Origin: SZUA-35 sp963781035 | GTDB taxonomy: Bacteria; Actinomycetota; Acidimicrobiia; Acidimicrobiales; SZUA-35 | Assembly (NCBI GenBank): GCA_963781035.1 | Contig: CAWAEN010000015.1 | Span: 248,001 to 312,000 of the forward strand | DNA length: 64,000 bases | Reading direction: 5' to 3' | Shown: in pieces, positions 47,260-55,094 of the stretch | Position numbering within the stretch: position 1 is the stretch's first letter | How the letters are laid out: every line of letters begins with the position of its first letter | Notes under the pieces: model-generated | What the model was told of the DNA's origin: nothing | What the model saw: only the letters and a program-made list of their open reading frames with translations | The model's database searches: none | Position numbers and translations under genes: made by a program

Positions 47260-48951
47260 TCAGCTCCGAAGTTCCCGCTCGATGAACTCCGCACCGGTGC
47301 GTGGGCCGCTTCCCTCGCGCTCATTCTCGAGACCTCGGAGGTCGACTCGTCTGATCTTCCCCGAGATGGTCTTGGGCAGATCGGCGAACTCGATGCGTCT
47401 GATCAGCTTGTAGCCGGACACCCGTTCTCGAACGAACGCGAGGATGTCAGCTGCGGTCTCCGAGGTCGGTTCATGCCCCGCCGTCAGGATCACGTACGCC
47501 TTCGGGACGAAACCACGAAGATCGTCCGGTGACGGCACCACTGCCGCCTCGGCGACGGCCGGATGTTCGATGAGGACGCTCTCGAGCTCGAAGGGACTGA
47601 TGCGGTAGCCCGAGGCCTTGAAGACGTCGTCGGCCCGACCCACGTACGTGATGTAGCCGTCCTCGTCCCGCATGGCGACGTCTCCGGTGCGGTAGTAGCC
47701 GTCCCGCATCACCTCGGCCGTCTTGTCCGCATCATCGGCATAACCATCCATGACGCCGACCGTCCCGACCGAGAGATCGATCGAGATCTCACCTTCGTCT
47801 GCCGACGCCCCGTCGGCATCGAGCAGGCGGATCGTGTAGCCAGGGAGCGGGCGACCCATCGAGCCGGGCACGAGCACCGATCCGGGTGTGTTGCCCACTT
47901 GCGCCGTGGTCTCGGTCTGGCCGTAGCCGTCGCGAATGCAGATTCCCCAGGCGGCCTCGACCTGGGCGATGACTTCTGGGTTCAGCGGCTCGCCGGCCGA
48001 GATCAGCTCGCGCAGCTCGACTGCGTACGACGCCAGATCCTCCTGCATGAGGAATCGCCACACGGTCGGCGGGGCACACAGCGTCTTGACCTTGTGCTCG
48101 ATCAACACGTTCAAGACCGTCGGTGCGTCGAACCGCTCGTAGTTGAAGATGAAGACGCAGGCCTGAGCGTTGAAGGGGGCGAAGAAGCAACTCCAGGCGT
48201 GCTTGGCCCAACCGGGGGAGCTGATGGTCCAGTGGACGTCACCGGGTTGGAGACCGAGCCAGTACATGGTGGAGAGGTGGCCGACCGGGTAGCTGACCTG
48301 CGTGTGACGAACGAGCTTCGGCTTCGAGGTCGTTCCCGAGGTGAAGTACTCGAGGAGCGGATCGGTGGACTTCGTCTTGACGGCGGCGCTGAAGGTCGTC
48401 GGCTGGGCGTCGACTCCGGCGTAGTCGATCCAGCCGTCGGCGCCACCGACGGCAATGAGCGTGACCCCGTCGGTCAGGGTCGCATCGAGACCGTCGACGT
48501 TCGGGCGAGCGGTCGTATTCGTGACCACCATGGATGCGCCACCCCGCTCGAATCGATCGGCGAGATCAGGACCGGCGAGCAGCGTCGTAGCAGGGATGAC
48601 GACCAGCCCGATGCGGATGGACGCCAACATGGTCTCCCACAGCGCCGTCTCGTTGCCGAGCATCACGACGATCCGATCGCCACGCTTCGCTCCGTTCGCC
48701 ACGAGGAAGTTGGCGACCTGTCGCGATCGTTCCGCCAGCTCGGCGTAGGTCAGGATCGACGCCGAGCCGTCTTCTTCGAGCAGGTGCAGCGCCCGGGCGG
48801 TGTTCCCGTCGGCCATCGGATCGAAGTAGTCGTCGACCCAGTTGAAGTCGTCACCGACCGCCGGCCAGGCGAAGCCGTCGACGGCCGCCTCGTAGTCGTC
48901 ACGGGTGTCGAGGAGGAAGTCGCGGGCTTGGAGGAAGGGGGTACTCGCCAT
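47260..48951 (-). CDS. AMP-forming acyl-CoA synthetase (acetyl-/medium-chain type)
   Basis: 563 residues, intact, unlike most genes of this size here. LLEYFTSGTTSKPKLVRHTQ is the ATP-binding loop; GHLSTMYWLGLQPGDVHWTI, WTISSPGWAKHAWSCFFAPF, RDGYGQTETTAQVGNTPG, DGYYRTGDVAMRDEDGYITY and VGRADDVFKASGYRISPFEL follow. The C-terminal Lys of acyl-CoA synthetases is in LPKTISGKIRRVDLR. The closest family is medium-chain or acetyl-CoA-synthetase-like ligases; the acyl chain preference is not determinable. The ATG at 48951 is chosen because upstream in-frame residues are not family-like. Confidence 0.93.
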   Translation of the reverse strand: MASTPFLQARDFLLDTRDDYEAAVDGFAWPAVGDDFNWVDDYFDPMADGNTARALHLLEEDGSASILTYAELAERSRQVANFLVANGAKRGDRIVVMLGNETALWETMLASIRIGLVVIPATTLLAGPDLADRFERGGASMVVTNTTARPNVDGLDATLTDGVTLIAVGGADGWIDYAGVDAQPTTFSAAVKTKSTDPLLEYFTSGTTSKPKLVRHTQVSYPVGHLSTMYWLGLQPGDVHWTISSPGWAKHAWSCFFAPFNAQACVFIFNYERFDAPTVLNVLIEHKVKTLCAPPTVWRFLMQEDLASYAVELRELISAGEPLNPEVIAQVEAAWGICIRDGYGQTETTAQVGNTPGSVLVPGSMGRPLPGYTIRLLDADGASADEGEISIDLSVGTVGVMDGYADDADKTAEVMRDGYYRTGDVAMRDEDGYITYVGRADDVFKASGYRISPFELESVLIEHPAVAEAAVVPSPDDLRGFVPKAYVILTAGHEPTSETAADILAFVRERVSGYKLIRRIEFADLPKTISGKIRRVDLRGLENEREGSGPRTGAEFIERELRS

Positions 48952-49121
48952 GGTCCCGAGCATGGCACGCCAGCATCGCGTCTCGAAAGCGGATGCCAAC
49001 GGACGTGGCCATGAATGGCGCTGAACTCGACCAACCGCACCGCAAGCACCGCGGATTCGGCCGAGACACCCGTCTCGAGGTCGCCGGATCGAGAGCGACC
49101 ACCCCTGGCGGCCCCCTCTTC

Positions 49122-49127
49122 TAGAGT
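49122..49127 (+). promoter_or_regulatory. -10 hexamer for ligC
   Basis: TAGAGT, six bases before the ATG at 49134. Confidence 0.6.
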
Positions 49128-49133
49128 CGGCAG

Positions 49134-50201
49134 ATGGATCTTCCTGTCAACCCGCCGGTGAAACCCATGCTGGCCAAGGCCGTCGACGGGATTCCCGAGC
49201 GCGACGACGTGCTCTTCGAGCCGAAGTGGGACGGGTTCCGGTGCCTCGTCTTCAGGGACGGCGACGAGATCATCCTCGGCTCCCGCAACGAGAAACCCCT
49301 CACCCGCTACTTCCCCGAGATGCTTCCGCCCCTGCTGGCCCAGCTCCCCGATCGGTGCGTGATCGACGGCGAGTTGATCGTCGCCACCGACGACAAGCTC
49401 GACTTCGACGGTCTCCAGCAACGCATCCACCCGGCGGAGAGCCGCGTGAACATGTTGGCTGAGAAGACACCGGCGTCGTTCGTTGCGTTCGATCTGCTCG
49501 CACTCGGCGACGACGACCTGATGAGCGCTCCGTTCTCCGAGCGACGGGCCGCCCTCGAATCGATCCTGGCCGACTGCACACCACCGCTGCATCTCACCCA
49601 GACGACCACCGATCCCGAGCTGGCGGCGGAGTGGTTCCGCGTGTTCGAAGGGGCCGGGCTCGACGGCCTGATCGCCAAGCCGCTCGGCGACCCGTATGTC
49701 GAGAACAAACGCACCCAACTCAAGATCAAACACGTCCGGAGCGCCGACTGCGTCGTTGCCGGCTACCGGTGGCACAAGGACGGAAACGGTGTCGGCTCGT
49801 TGCTCCTCGGTCTCAACAACGCCGATGGCGAGCTGCAATCGGTCGGAGTCTGCGCCAGCTTCACTGCGAAGCGGCGGGCAGAGCTGGTCACCGAACTGGA
49901 GCCGCTCACGGTCGACGCGCTCGACGAACATCCGTGGCGGAGTTGGGCCGAAGCCGAGGCCCACGAGGACGGCCGCATGCCGGGTGCGCCGCACCGCTGG
50001 AGCGGCCAGCGGGATCACTCGTGGGTGCCGCTGCGGATCGAACGCGTGGTCGAGGTGAAGTACAACGCAACACTCAACGGTCGCCTTCGTGAGGTCGGGC
50101 GATTCCTGCGCTGGCGTCCGGACAAAGAGCCAGACCAATGCACGTTCGACCAGCTCGACGAACCGGAACCCGTCGGCCTCGGTCTCGTGCTGGGGCAGTG
50201 A
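49134..50201 (+). CDS. ligC: ATP-dependent DNA ligase, LigC type
   Basis: 355 residues, intact, the size of mycobacterial LigC (Rv3731). NPPVKPMLAKAVDGIPERDD and VLFEPKWDGFRCLVFRDGDE hold the adenylated Lys in E-P-K-W-D-G. Then VIDGELIVATDDKLDFDGLQ (motif III), GAGLDGLIAKPLGDPY (motif IV) and KIKHVRSADCVVAGYRW (motif V). A C-terminal OB-fold follows, with DHSWVPLRIERVVEVKYNAT. It seals nicks in double-strand-break or gap repair with the Prim-PolC encoded 1.5 kb further on. Confidence 0.95.
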   Translation: MDLPVNPPVKPMLAKAVDGIPERDDVLFEPKWDGFRCLVFRDGDEIILGSRNEKPLTRYFPEMLPPLLAQLPDRCVIDGELIVATDDKLDFDGLQQRIHPAESRVNMLAEKTPASFVAFDLLALGDDDLMSAPFSERRAALESILADCTPPLHLTQTTTDPELAAEWFRVFEGAGLDGLIAKPLGDPYVENKRTQLKIKHVRSADCVVAGYRWHKDGNGVGSLLLGLNNADGELQSVGVCASFTAKRRAELVTELEPLTVDALDEHPWRSWAEAEAHEDGRMPGAPHRWSGQRDHSWVPLRIERVVEVKYNATLNGRLREVGRFLRWRPDKEPDQCTFDQLDEPEPVGLGLVLGQ

Positions 50202-50215
50202 GCGCGAAGGGCTCA

Positions 50216-50221
50216 TAGCCT
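50216..50221 (+). promoter_or_regulatory. -10 hexamer for engB
   Basis: TAGCCT, six bases before the ATG at 50228. Confidence 0.55.
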
Positions 50222-50227
50222 GCGGGG

Positions 50228-50809
50228 ATGCCCGCCCTCGGAATGCAGTTCGTGATGTCAGGCGACGACGTCGACAGCCTGCCGCGATCCGAGGCGGAGG
50301 TCGCGATCGTCGGCCGCTCCAATGTGGGCAAGTCGTCGTTGGTCAACGCCTTGTCGGCCCGCAAGCGGCTCGCACACGTGTCGAACACGCCGGGCCGAAC
50401 ACGGCTGCTGAACCTGTTCACCGTCGACGGCGGTGGTTCGATCATGGACCTACCCGGCTACGGGTACGCAAAGGCGCCGAAACACATGCGGGACCAGTGG
50501 GGCGCCATGATCGAGTCGTACCTGCTCGAGCGGGAGGGCATCACGATGGTGATGGTCCTGGTCGACGGTGAGGTCGGCCCGACGAAGCTCGACGTCCAGA
50601 TGCTCGAGTGGCTCCGAGCGAACGGACTGCCGCACACGGTGATCGCGACGAAACACGACAAGGTGAAGTCGTCGAATCGGGACAAGCAGAAGAAGATCGT
50701 CGCCGAGAAGGTCGACCTCGAACCGCGAGACATCGTGTGGGTGAGCGCGCACAAGGGGGTCGGCATCGACCGGCTCCGCGGCCTCATCCTCCACTGGCTC
50801 GAACTCTGA
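50228..50809 (+). CDS. engB: ribosome biogenesis GTPase EngB/YsxC
   Basis: 193 residues, intact. A GTPase needed for 50S assembly. EVAIVGRSNVGKSSLVNALS is the P-loop, HVSNTPGRTRLLNLFT the G2 region, IMDLPGYGYAKAPKHM the G3 with the family's D-x-P-G-Y-G-Y/F, and VIATKHDKVKSSNRDK replaces the more common T-K-x-D with T-K-H-D. It lies between ligC and the HD phosphohydrolase gene and has its own promoter hexamer. YsxC-type genes are rare in actinobacteria compared with Proteobacteria and Firmicutes, but this copy is complete. Confidence 0.93.
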   Translation: MPALGMQFVMSGDDVDSLPRSEAEVAIVGRSNVGKSSLVNALSARKRLAHVSNTPGRTRLLNLFTVDGGGSIMDLPGYGYAKAPKHMRDQWGAMIESYLLEREGITMVMVLVDGEVGPTKLDVQMLEWLRANGLPHTVIATKHDKVKSSNRDKQKKIVAEKVDLEPRDIVWVSAHKGVGIDRLRGLILHWLEL

Positions 50810-50833
50810 GCTGCGCCGAGCGAGAAATCACCA

Positions 50834-50914
50834 ACCCGAGGCCATGACCCCCGCATCTGTGGGGCTCAAACCCGAGGTTCAGCGCCATGCATTTCCGGGG
50901 GTCATAGCCTCCGG
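50834..50914. repeat. imperfect inverted repeat between engB and the HD gene
   Basis: ATGACCCCCG at 50844-50853 pairs exactly with CGGGGGTCAT at 50896-50905. The flanks CCGAGGCC and AGCCTCCGG extend the pairing with small mismatches. It lies between two convergent genes and may be a terminator, but no U-run follows. Confidence 0.65.
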
Positions 50915-50919
50915 TTCGT

Positions 50920-51546
50920 TCAGTCAGCGCCGAGCTGACCAGTCTCGACCGCATCGGCGACCACGGCCAAGGCCAGCTCCCAGAACTCCGCGGCAGCATC
51001 ACCGACCGGGGCGTTGAACGCCTTCACCTGAGACTGGACGATGCCGTGTTCCTTCCAGCTGGTCCCGCCTGAGGACGAGTTCAACAGCATTGGCTGCAGT
51101 CGATCGCAGGCATAGGCGAACACCGCCGTCGGCGTCTCCCTCGCTTCGTACTCGTCCCACAACCCACGGATTTCGTCCGCCTGCCCCGCCGGAAGGAGAC
51201 CGAAGATCCGCTCGGCGGCGGCCGCCTCCCGCTCGGCTTTGTCCTCATGGCCGACCGTGTCGTAGGCGAACGTGTCGCCGGCGTCGATCTCCACGATGTC
51301 GTGCACCAACAGGAGTTTCATGGCATGCAACGGATCGACCTCGGCGCCAGCATGAGGGGCCAGGACCATCACCAACATGGCGAGGTGCCACGAGTGTTCG
51401 GCCGTGTTCTCCATTCGAGAGCCATCGACCAGACGGCTCCGTCTGAGCACCCGTTTCAGCTTGTCGATCTCGAGCAGGAAATCGATGCGCCTGCCGAAGT
51501 CACCGTCGATGGATGTTGCGAGCGAGACCACGCGTTCCTGGTTCAC
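50920..51546 (-). CDS. HD domain phosphohydrolase (YfbR/HDDC2-like)
   Basis: 208 residues, intact. LEIDKLKRVLRRSRLVDGSR, MENTAEHSWHLAMLVMVLAP and MKLLLVHDIVEIDAGDTFAY give the H...HD...D pattern of small HD proteins that dephosphorylate deoxynucleoside monophosphates. VFAYACDRLQPMLLNS holds the last conserved Asp. The GTG start at 51546 has TAGGGT six bases upstream. It is divergent from Prim-PolC. Confidence 0.9.
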   Translation of the reverse strand: MNQERVVSLATSIDGDFGRRIDFLLEIDKLKRVLRRSRLVDGSRMENTAEHSWHLAMLVMVLAPHAGAEVDPLHAMKLLLVHDIVEIDAGDTFAYDTVGHEDKAEREAAAAERIFGLLPAGQADEIRGLWDEYEARETPTAVFAYACDRLQPMLLNSSSGGTSWKEHGIVQSQVKAFNAPVGDAAAEFWELALAVVADAVETGQLGAD

Positions 51547-51552
51547 GGCACG

Positions 51553-51558
51553 ACCCTA
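51553..51558 (-). promoter_or_regulatory. -10 hexamer for the HD phosphohydrolase gene
   Basis: TAGGGT on the minus strand, six bases before the GTG at 51546. Confidence 0.55.
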
Positions 51559-51593
51559 CGCGCCGCAAGGAACCCGGTCCCCAGCCGACCCCC

Positions 51594-51641
51594 GTTCTGC
51601 GGCATTCAGCCCTCAGAACTGAGGGCCAGGTGCCGCAGAAC
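51594..51641. repeat. 48-bp nested palindrome, copy B
   Basis: Outer arms GTTCTGCGG and CCGCAGAAC (11 bases, GTTCTGCGGCA, pair fully), inner palindrome CCTCAG-AA-CTGAGG. It sits in the divergent region of the HD and Prim-PolC genes and reaches into the likely -35 zone of Prim-PolC. Confidence 0.85.
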
Positions 51642-51650
51642 GAGTGGATG

Positions 51651-51656
51651 TACGGT
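51651..51656 (+). promoter_or_regulatory. -10 hexamer for Prim-PolC
   Basis: TACGGT, six bases before the ATG at 51663; ten bases downstream of palindrome B. Confidence 0.55.
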
Positions 51657-51662
51657 TTCGTC

Positions 51663-52682
51663 ATGGCCGCCGCCAAGGAACGCATCACGCTCCAGCTCGC
51701 CGGGCGCGAGGTGTCGATCTCCAGCCCTGACAAGGTCTTCTTCTCCAAACGGGGAGAGACGAAACTCGACCTCGTCAACTACTACGTGACGATGGAGGAG
51801 CCCCTCATGCGCGTGATGCAGGGGCGGCCGACCATGCTGCAACGGTTCCCTGACGGCGCGTCCGGGAAGTCCTTCTTCCAGAAGCGGGTCCCGAAGGGTG
51901 CACCGGAGTGGCTGACCCAGACCACCGTCAGCACACCCAACGGCACCGACTCGAACGCCCTCGTGGTGGCCGACATCGCTCACGTCGCATGGGCCGTCAA
52001 CATGGGATGCCTCGGCTTCCACCCCTGGCCGTATCTGGCCGCCGAACCCGAGATCGCCGACGAGTTGCGCATCGATCTCGACCCGTCTCCCGGCGTCGAC
52101 TTCGACGACATTCGCCGAGCCGCATTCGACACGAAGACGCTCCTCGACGAGCTGGGGATCCGCTCCTTCATCAAGACCTCCGGCAATCGCGGCCTTCACA
52201 TCTACGTTCGCCTCGAACCCACGTGGACCTCCTACGGCGTACGGGCCGGCGCCGTGGCCCTCGCCCGTGAACTCGAACGGCGCCACCCAGACCGGATCAC
52301 CGCTGCGTGGTGGAAGGAAGAACGGGGCGAGCGTGTCTTCGTCGACTTCAACCAGAACGCGCCACACAAGACCGTGTTCGGCGCCTGGTCGGTCCGCTCC
52401 CGAGTGGGAGCCCAGGTGTCGGCGCCGATCTTCTGGGACGAGGTCGAGGACGTCGTGCTCGACGATCTCACGATCGCAACCGTCCCCCCGCGTTTCGCCG
52501 ACCGTGGCGATCCGTGGGCCGAGATCAACGACGTGCCGCAATCGCTGCAACCGCTGCTCGACATGAGTGAGACCGACATGGCCAACGGGTTGATGGATGC
52601 TCCGTGGCCACCCGTGTATCCGAAGATGCCCAACGAGCCCCCGCGGGTTGCCCCCAGCCGGGCGAAGGCGGACCCGACGTGA
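51663..52682 (+). CDS. primase-polymerase of the LigD PolDom family (Prim-PolC)
   Basis: 339 residues, intact, an archaeo-eukaryotic primase-type polymerase like Rv3730c. VSISSPDKVFFSKRGETKLD, NYYVTMEEPLMRVMQGRPTM, LQRFPDGASGKSFFQKRVPK, NMGCLGFHPWPYLAAEPEIA, LRIDLDPSPGVDFDDIRRAA with the metal-binding D-x-D, FIKTSGNRGLHIYVRLEPTW, VFVDFNQNAPHKTVFGAWSV. In mycobacteria it fills short gaps with ribonucleotide preference and works with LigC. The ATG at 51663 is chosen from the promoter hexamer; an in-frame ATG at 51648 is the alternative. LigC lies 1.5 kb upstream on the same strand. Confidence 0.93.
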   Translation: MAAAKERITLQLAGREVSISSPDKVFFSKRGETKLDLVNYYVTMEEPLMRVMQGRPTMLQRFPDGASGKSFFQKRVPKGAPEWLTQTTVSTPNGTDSNALVVADIAHVAWAVNMGCLGFHPWPYLAAEPEIADELRIDLDPSPGVDFDDIRRAAFDTKTLLDELGIRSFIKTSGNRGLHIYVRLEPTWTSYGVRAGAVALARELERRHPDRITAAWWKEERGERVFVDFNQNAPHKTVFGAWSVRSRVGAQVSAPIFWDEVEDVVLDDLTIATVPPRFADRGDPWAEINDVPQSLQPLLDMSETDMANGLMDAPWPPVYPKMPNEPPRVAPSRAKADPT

Positions 52683-52749
52683 GCAGCTCGGGCGCCGGCG
52701 ATTCGAGATCGAACGGAACCAGACCCCATCCCTCGTCGTCCAAACACAC

Positions 52750-53247
52750 ATGACCAACCAGCATCACCGACCTCGCATCCTCGGCCTCCTTGCGATCGTG
52801 GCCGCTCTCAGCCTGAGCGCCACCGCATGCGGTTCGGACGACGAGGCCATCGAGGACGCCGATCTCCCTGTCCAAAACGACGACGGCGACGACGACGGCA
52901 GCGGCGACGTCGAGGAAGAGGTCGACCCTGGCGACGTGACCCCCGGCTACACACGCCTCACCCCGCGCTCTGACCTCATCTCCCTCCAGCCGGGAGTCGC
53001 AGAGGAGATCATCGTCGACCCGGACAACGACCAGCAGCTGCTCCTGCATTTCCAGGGTGCAGCCGAACCCTGCTCGGGAGCAGCCGTCTCCGTCGAGGAG
53101 ACCGACACATCGGTGATCGTCGACCTCCAGGTGGGGCTCGATCCGAACTCGGCGGCGATGAGTTGCATCGCGCAGGTCTTCGACTACGAGGTCATCCTCC
53201 GTCTCGACGCGCCCCTCGGCGACCGCACCATCAACGTCGCCGGCTGA
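52750..53247 (+). CDS. lipoprotein of unknown function
   Basis: 165 residues, intact. Signal ILGLLAIVAALSLSATACGS ends in a lipobox with Cys at about residue 27. A strongly acidic low-complexity linker (NDDGDDDGSGDVEEEVDPGD) follows, then a small beta-rich domain with two Cys that may form a disulphide (AAEPCSGAAVSVEETD and AMSCIAQVFDYEVILRLD). I do not recognise the family; similar short lipoproteins with an acidic linker are common in actinobacteria. It follows Prim-PolC and precedes a YibE/F gene. Confidence 0.75.
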   Translation: MTNQHHRPRILGLLAIVAALSLSATACGSDDEAIEDADLPVQNDDGDDDGSGDVEEEVDPGDVTPGYTRLTPRSDLISLQPGVAEEIIVDPDNDQQLLLHFQGAAEPCSGAAVSVEETDTSVIVDLQVGLDPNSAAMSCIAQVFDYEVILRLDAPLGDRTINVAG

Positions 53248-53265
53248 CCGTACGCTGCTCCCTCG

Positions 53266-54579
53266 ATGGGGGCTGGACACGAACACGGAATGACGCACCC
53301 GCCCCCGATCGACCATCGGACTCGGCGATTGCTCACGGTCGCTGCTGTGGCCTGTGCCCTTGTCGCCGTCGTCGCGGCTCTCCTGACCTGGCCGCCGGAC
53401 CGCAGCGAGGAAACCTTCAACTTCGGCACCGATCTCTACGCCGGATCGGTCGAACGGGTCTCGGACTGCGCTGATGACCTCGTACCCGAAGGTGCCCAGG
53501 ACATCCCGTGCATTTCGCTGTTGGTCCAGATCAACGAAGGCATCGACGAAGGCCAACTGTTCGAGCTGCCACCCTTCTTCGAACCGCGCACGACGTTTGC
53601 CGTCGGCGACAAACTGATCCTGGCGCGCGTCGAAAGCAACGATGCTCCGTTCCGGTATGCGTTCAGCGACCGCGACCGGTCGGCGCCCCTCCTGATGCTG
53701 ACTCTCGTGTTCGCCGTCACCGTGGTCCTGTTGGGACGGTTGCGAGGCGCATCTGCTCTGGCCGGCTTGGCATCGAGCATTCTGATCCTCGGCTTCTACA
53801 CGCTGCCCGCCCTGCTCGCCGGGCAGTCGGCGCTGGTCATCGCCTGCGTCAGCGCCGCCCTGATCGCGCTGGTGGCGCTCTACACGAGCCACGGCTTCAC
53901 TCCGATGACCACCGTGGCCGTACTCGGAACGCTGGCGGCGCTGGCCCTCACCACTGCCCTGGGTGTCGTGGTCATCGAGGTGACCCAACTGAGCGGGTTC
54001 GCCACCGAGGAATCGTTCTTCATCGAAGGAGTCGGTGATGTCGACGTCCGCGGTCTGCTCCTTGCCGGACTCGTCATCGGCGCACTCGGTGCCCTCGACG
54101 ACATGACCGTCACCCAGGCCTCTGTGGTGTTCGAGCTCCGGCGGGCCAACCCCCGCCAGCCGGCGCGCGAGTTGTCCGCCGCCGCCATGCGCGTCGGCCG
54201 TGACCACGTCGCCTCCACGGTCAACACGCTCTTCCTGGCCTACGCCGGCGCCTCCCTCCCGCTCCTGCTGTTGTTCTCGGTCGGCCGGGTACCCGCGCTC
54301 GATGTCGCCAACAGCGAGGTCGTGGCGACCGAGATCGTGCGCACACTCGTCGGGTCGATCGGTCTGGTTGCATCAGTGCCGCTCACCACATGGCTCGCCG
54401 TTGCCGTCGTCGGCAAGGCCGACCCGGGCCCCCCGGTGAAAGCCGGCGAGCGACCACCTGTGCGACGAACCGGACCCACGCTCCGCACCGAAGTGACCCC
54501 TGACGAACCGGACGCTGCACCGAGCGTCGAAGCTCCGCGGCGGAACTGGTCGCGTCTGCGCGAAGGCATCGACGACTGA
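53266..54579 (+). CDS. YibE/F-like membrane protein
   Basis: 437 residues, intact. One N-terminal membrane segment (LLTVAAVACALVAVVAALLT), a domain of about 100 residues outside, then seven or so membrane segments: LLMLTLVFAVTVVLLGRLRG, LASSILILGFYTLPALLAG, TTALGVVVIEVTQLSGF, then LGALDDMTVTQASVVFELRR and RDHVASTVNTLFLAYAGASL, both family signatures. YibE/F proteins are probable transporters of unknown substrate. The C-terminal 60 residues are polar. It may form a transcription unit with the lipoprotein gene 18 bases upstream. Confidence 0.87.
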   Translation: MGAGHEHGMTHPPPIDHRTRRLLTVAAVACALVAVVAALLTWPPDRSEETFNFGTDLYAGSVERVSDCADDLVPEGAQDIPCISLLVQINEGIDEGQLFELPPFFEPRTTFAVGDKLILARVESNDAPFRYAFSDRDRSAPLLMLTLVFAVTVVLLGRLRGASALAGLASSILILGFYTLPALLAGQSALVIACVSAALIALVALYTSHGFTPMTTVAVLGTLAALALTTALGVVVIEVTQLSGFATEESFFIEGVGDVDVRGLLLAGLVIGALGALDDMTVTQASVVFELRRANPRQPARELSAAAMRVGRDHVASTVNTLFLAYAGASLPLLLLFSVGRVPALDVANSEVVATEIVRTLVGSIGLVASVPLTTWLAVAVVGKADPGPPVKAGERPPVRRTGPTLRTEVTPDEPDAAPSVEAPRRNWSRLREGIDD

Positions 54580-54608
54580 CTCCATCGGGCGGAGGTCCGC
54601 CCGCGTCG

Positions 54609-55094
54609 TCAGCTTCGGGTCTTGACCAACATCGCGACTTCCTCGTCGCCTTCGTATGGCCGGCACCGAGCGACCTCGACGAAACCGGCGACCCGATGGA
54701 AATGCAGGCTTCGCTCGTTGACCGGCACGGTGTTGACTTCTGCCGCCATGACCGTCACGTCTCGATCAGACGCCACCTGCTCGAAACGTTCGTAGAGGGC
54801 GGGCCCCCAGCCTTGTCCCCTTGCGTCGGCTGCGATGGCGATGCGGTCGACGTAGACGAAGTCGTCATACCGTTCAACGAACCACCGATAGTTCGGGCTC
54901 TCGTAGGTCCCGCTCGGGCCGAGCACGACCATGAAACCAACGATCTCGTCAGCGAGATCAACGACGAGGATCGACACCGCTTCGGTGATCAGCAGGTCGA
55001 GTTTGGCGTCGTCCATCGGCCCGACCTCGGGCACGTTCGCTTCGTTGAGGGCGAGGACCGCCTTGCGGTCCGATGGCTGGAAGTCTCGGATCAT
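54609..55094 (-). CDS. GNAT family N-acetyltransferase
   Basis: 161 residues, intact. IRDFQPSDRKAVLALNEANV opens the fold, DFVYVDRIAIAADARGQGWG followed by PALYERFEQVA is motif A with the acetyl-CoA binding R-x-x-G-x-G/A, and VNERSLHFHRVAGFVEVARC is motif B. The substrate is unknown. The ATG overlaps the stop of the upstream exonuclease gene (ATGA), so translation is coupled. Confidence 0.9.
   Translation of the reverse strand: MIRDFQPSDRKAVLALNEANVPEVGPMDDAKLDLLITEAVSILVVDLADEIVGFMVVLGPSGTYESPNYRWFVERYDDFVYVDRIAIAADARGQGWGPALYERFEQVASDRDVTVMAAEVNTVPVNERSLHFHRVAGFVEVARCRPYEGDEEVAMLVKTRS

Noticed and set aside
47563..49014. Open frame of 483 codons on the plus strand opposite the acyl-CoA synthetase gene
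   Set aside because: It is antisense to an intact, clearly homologous gene, has no recognisable motif, and long antisense frames are expected at this GC content.
48750..50216. Open frame of 488 codons on the minus strand opposite ligC
   Set aside because: Mirror frame of an intact ligase gene; its composition is that of a shadow and it matches no family I know.
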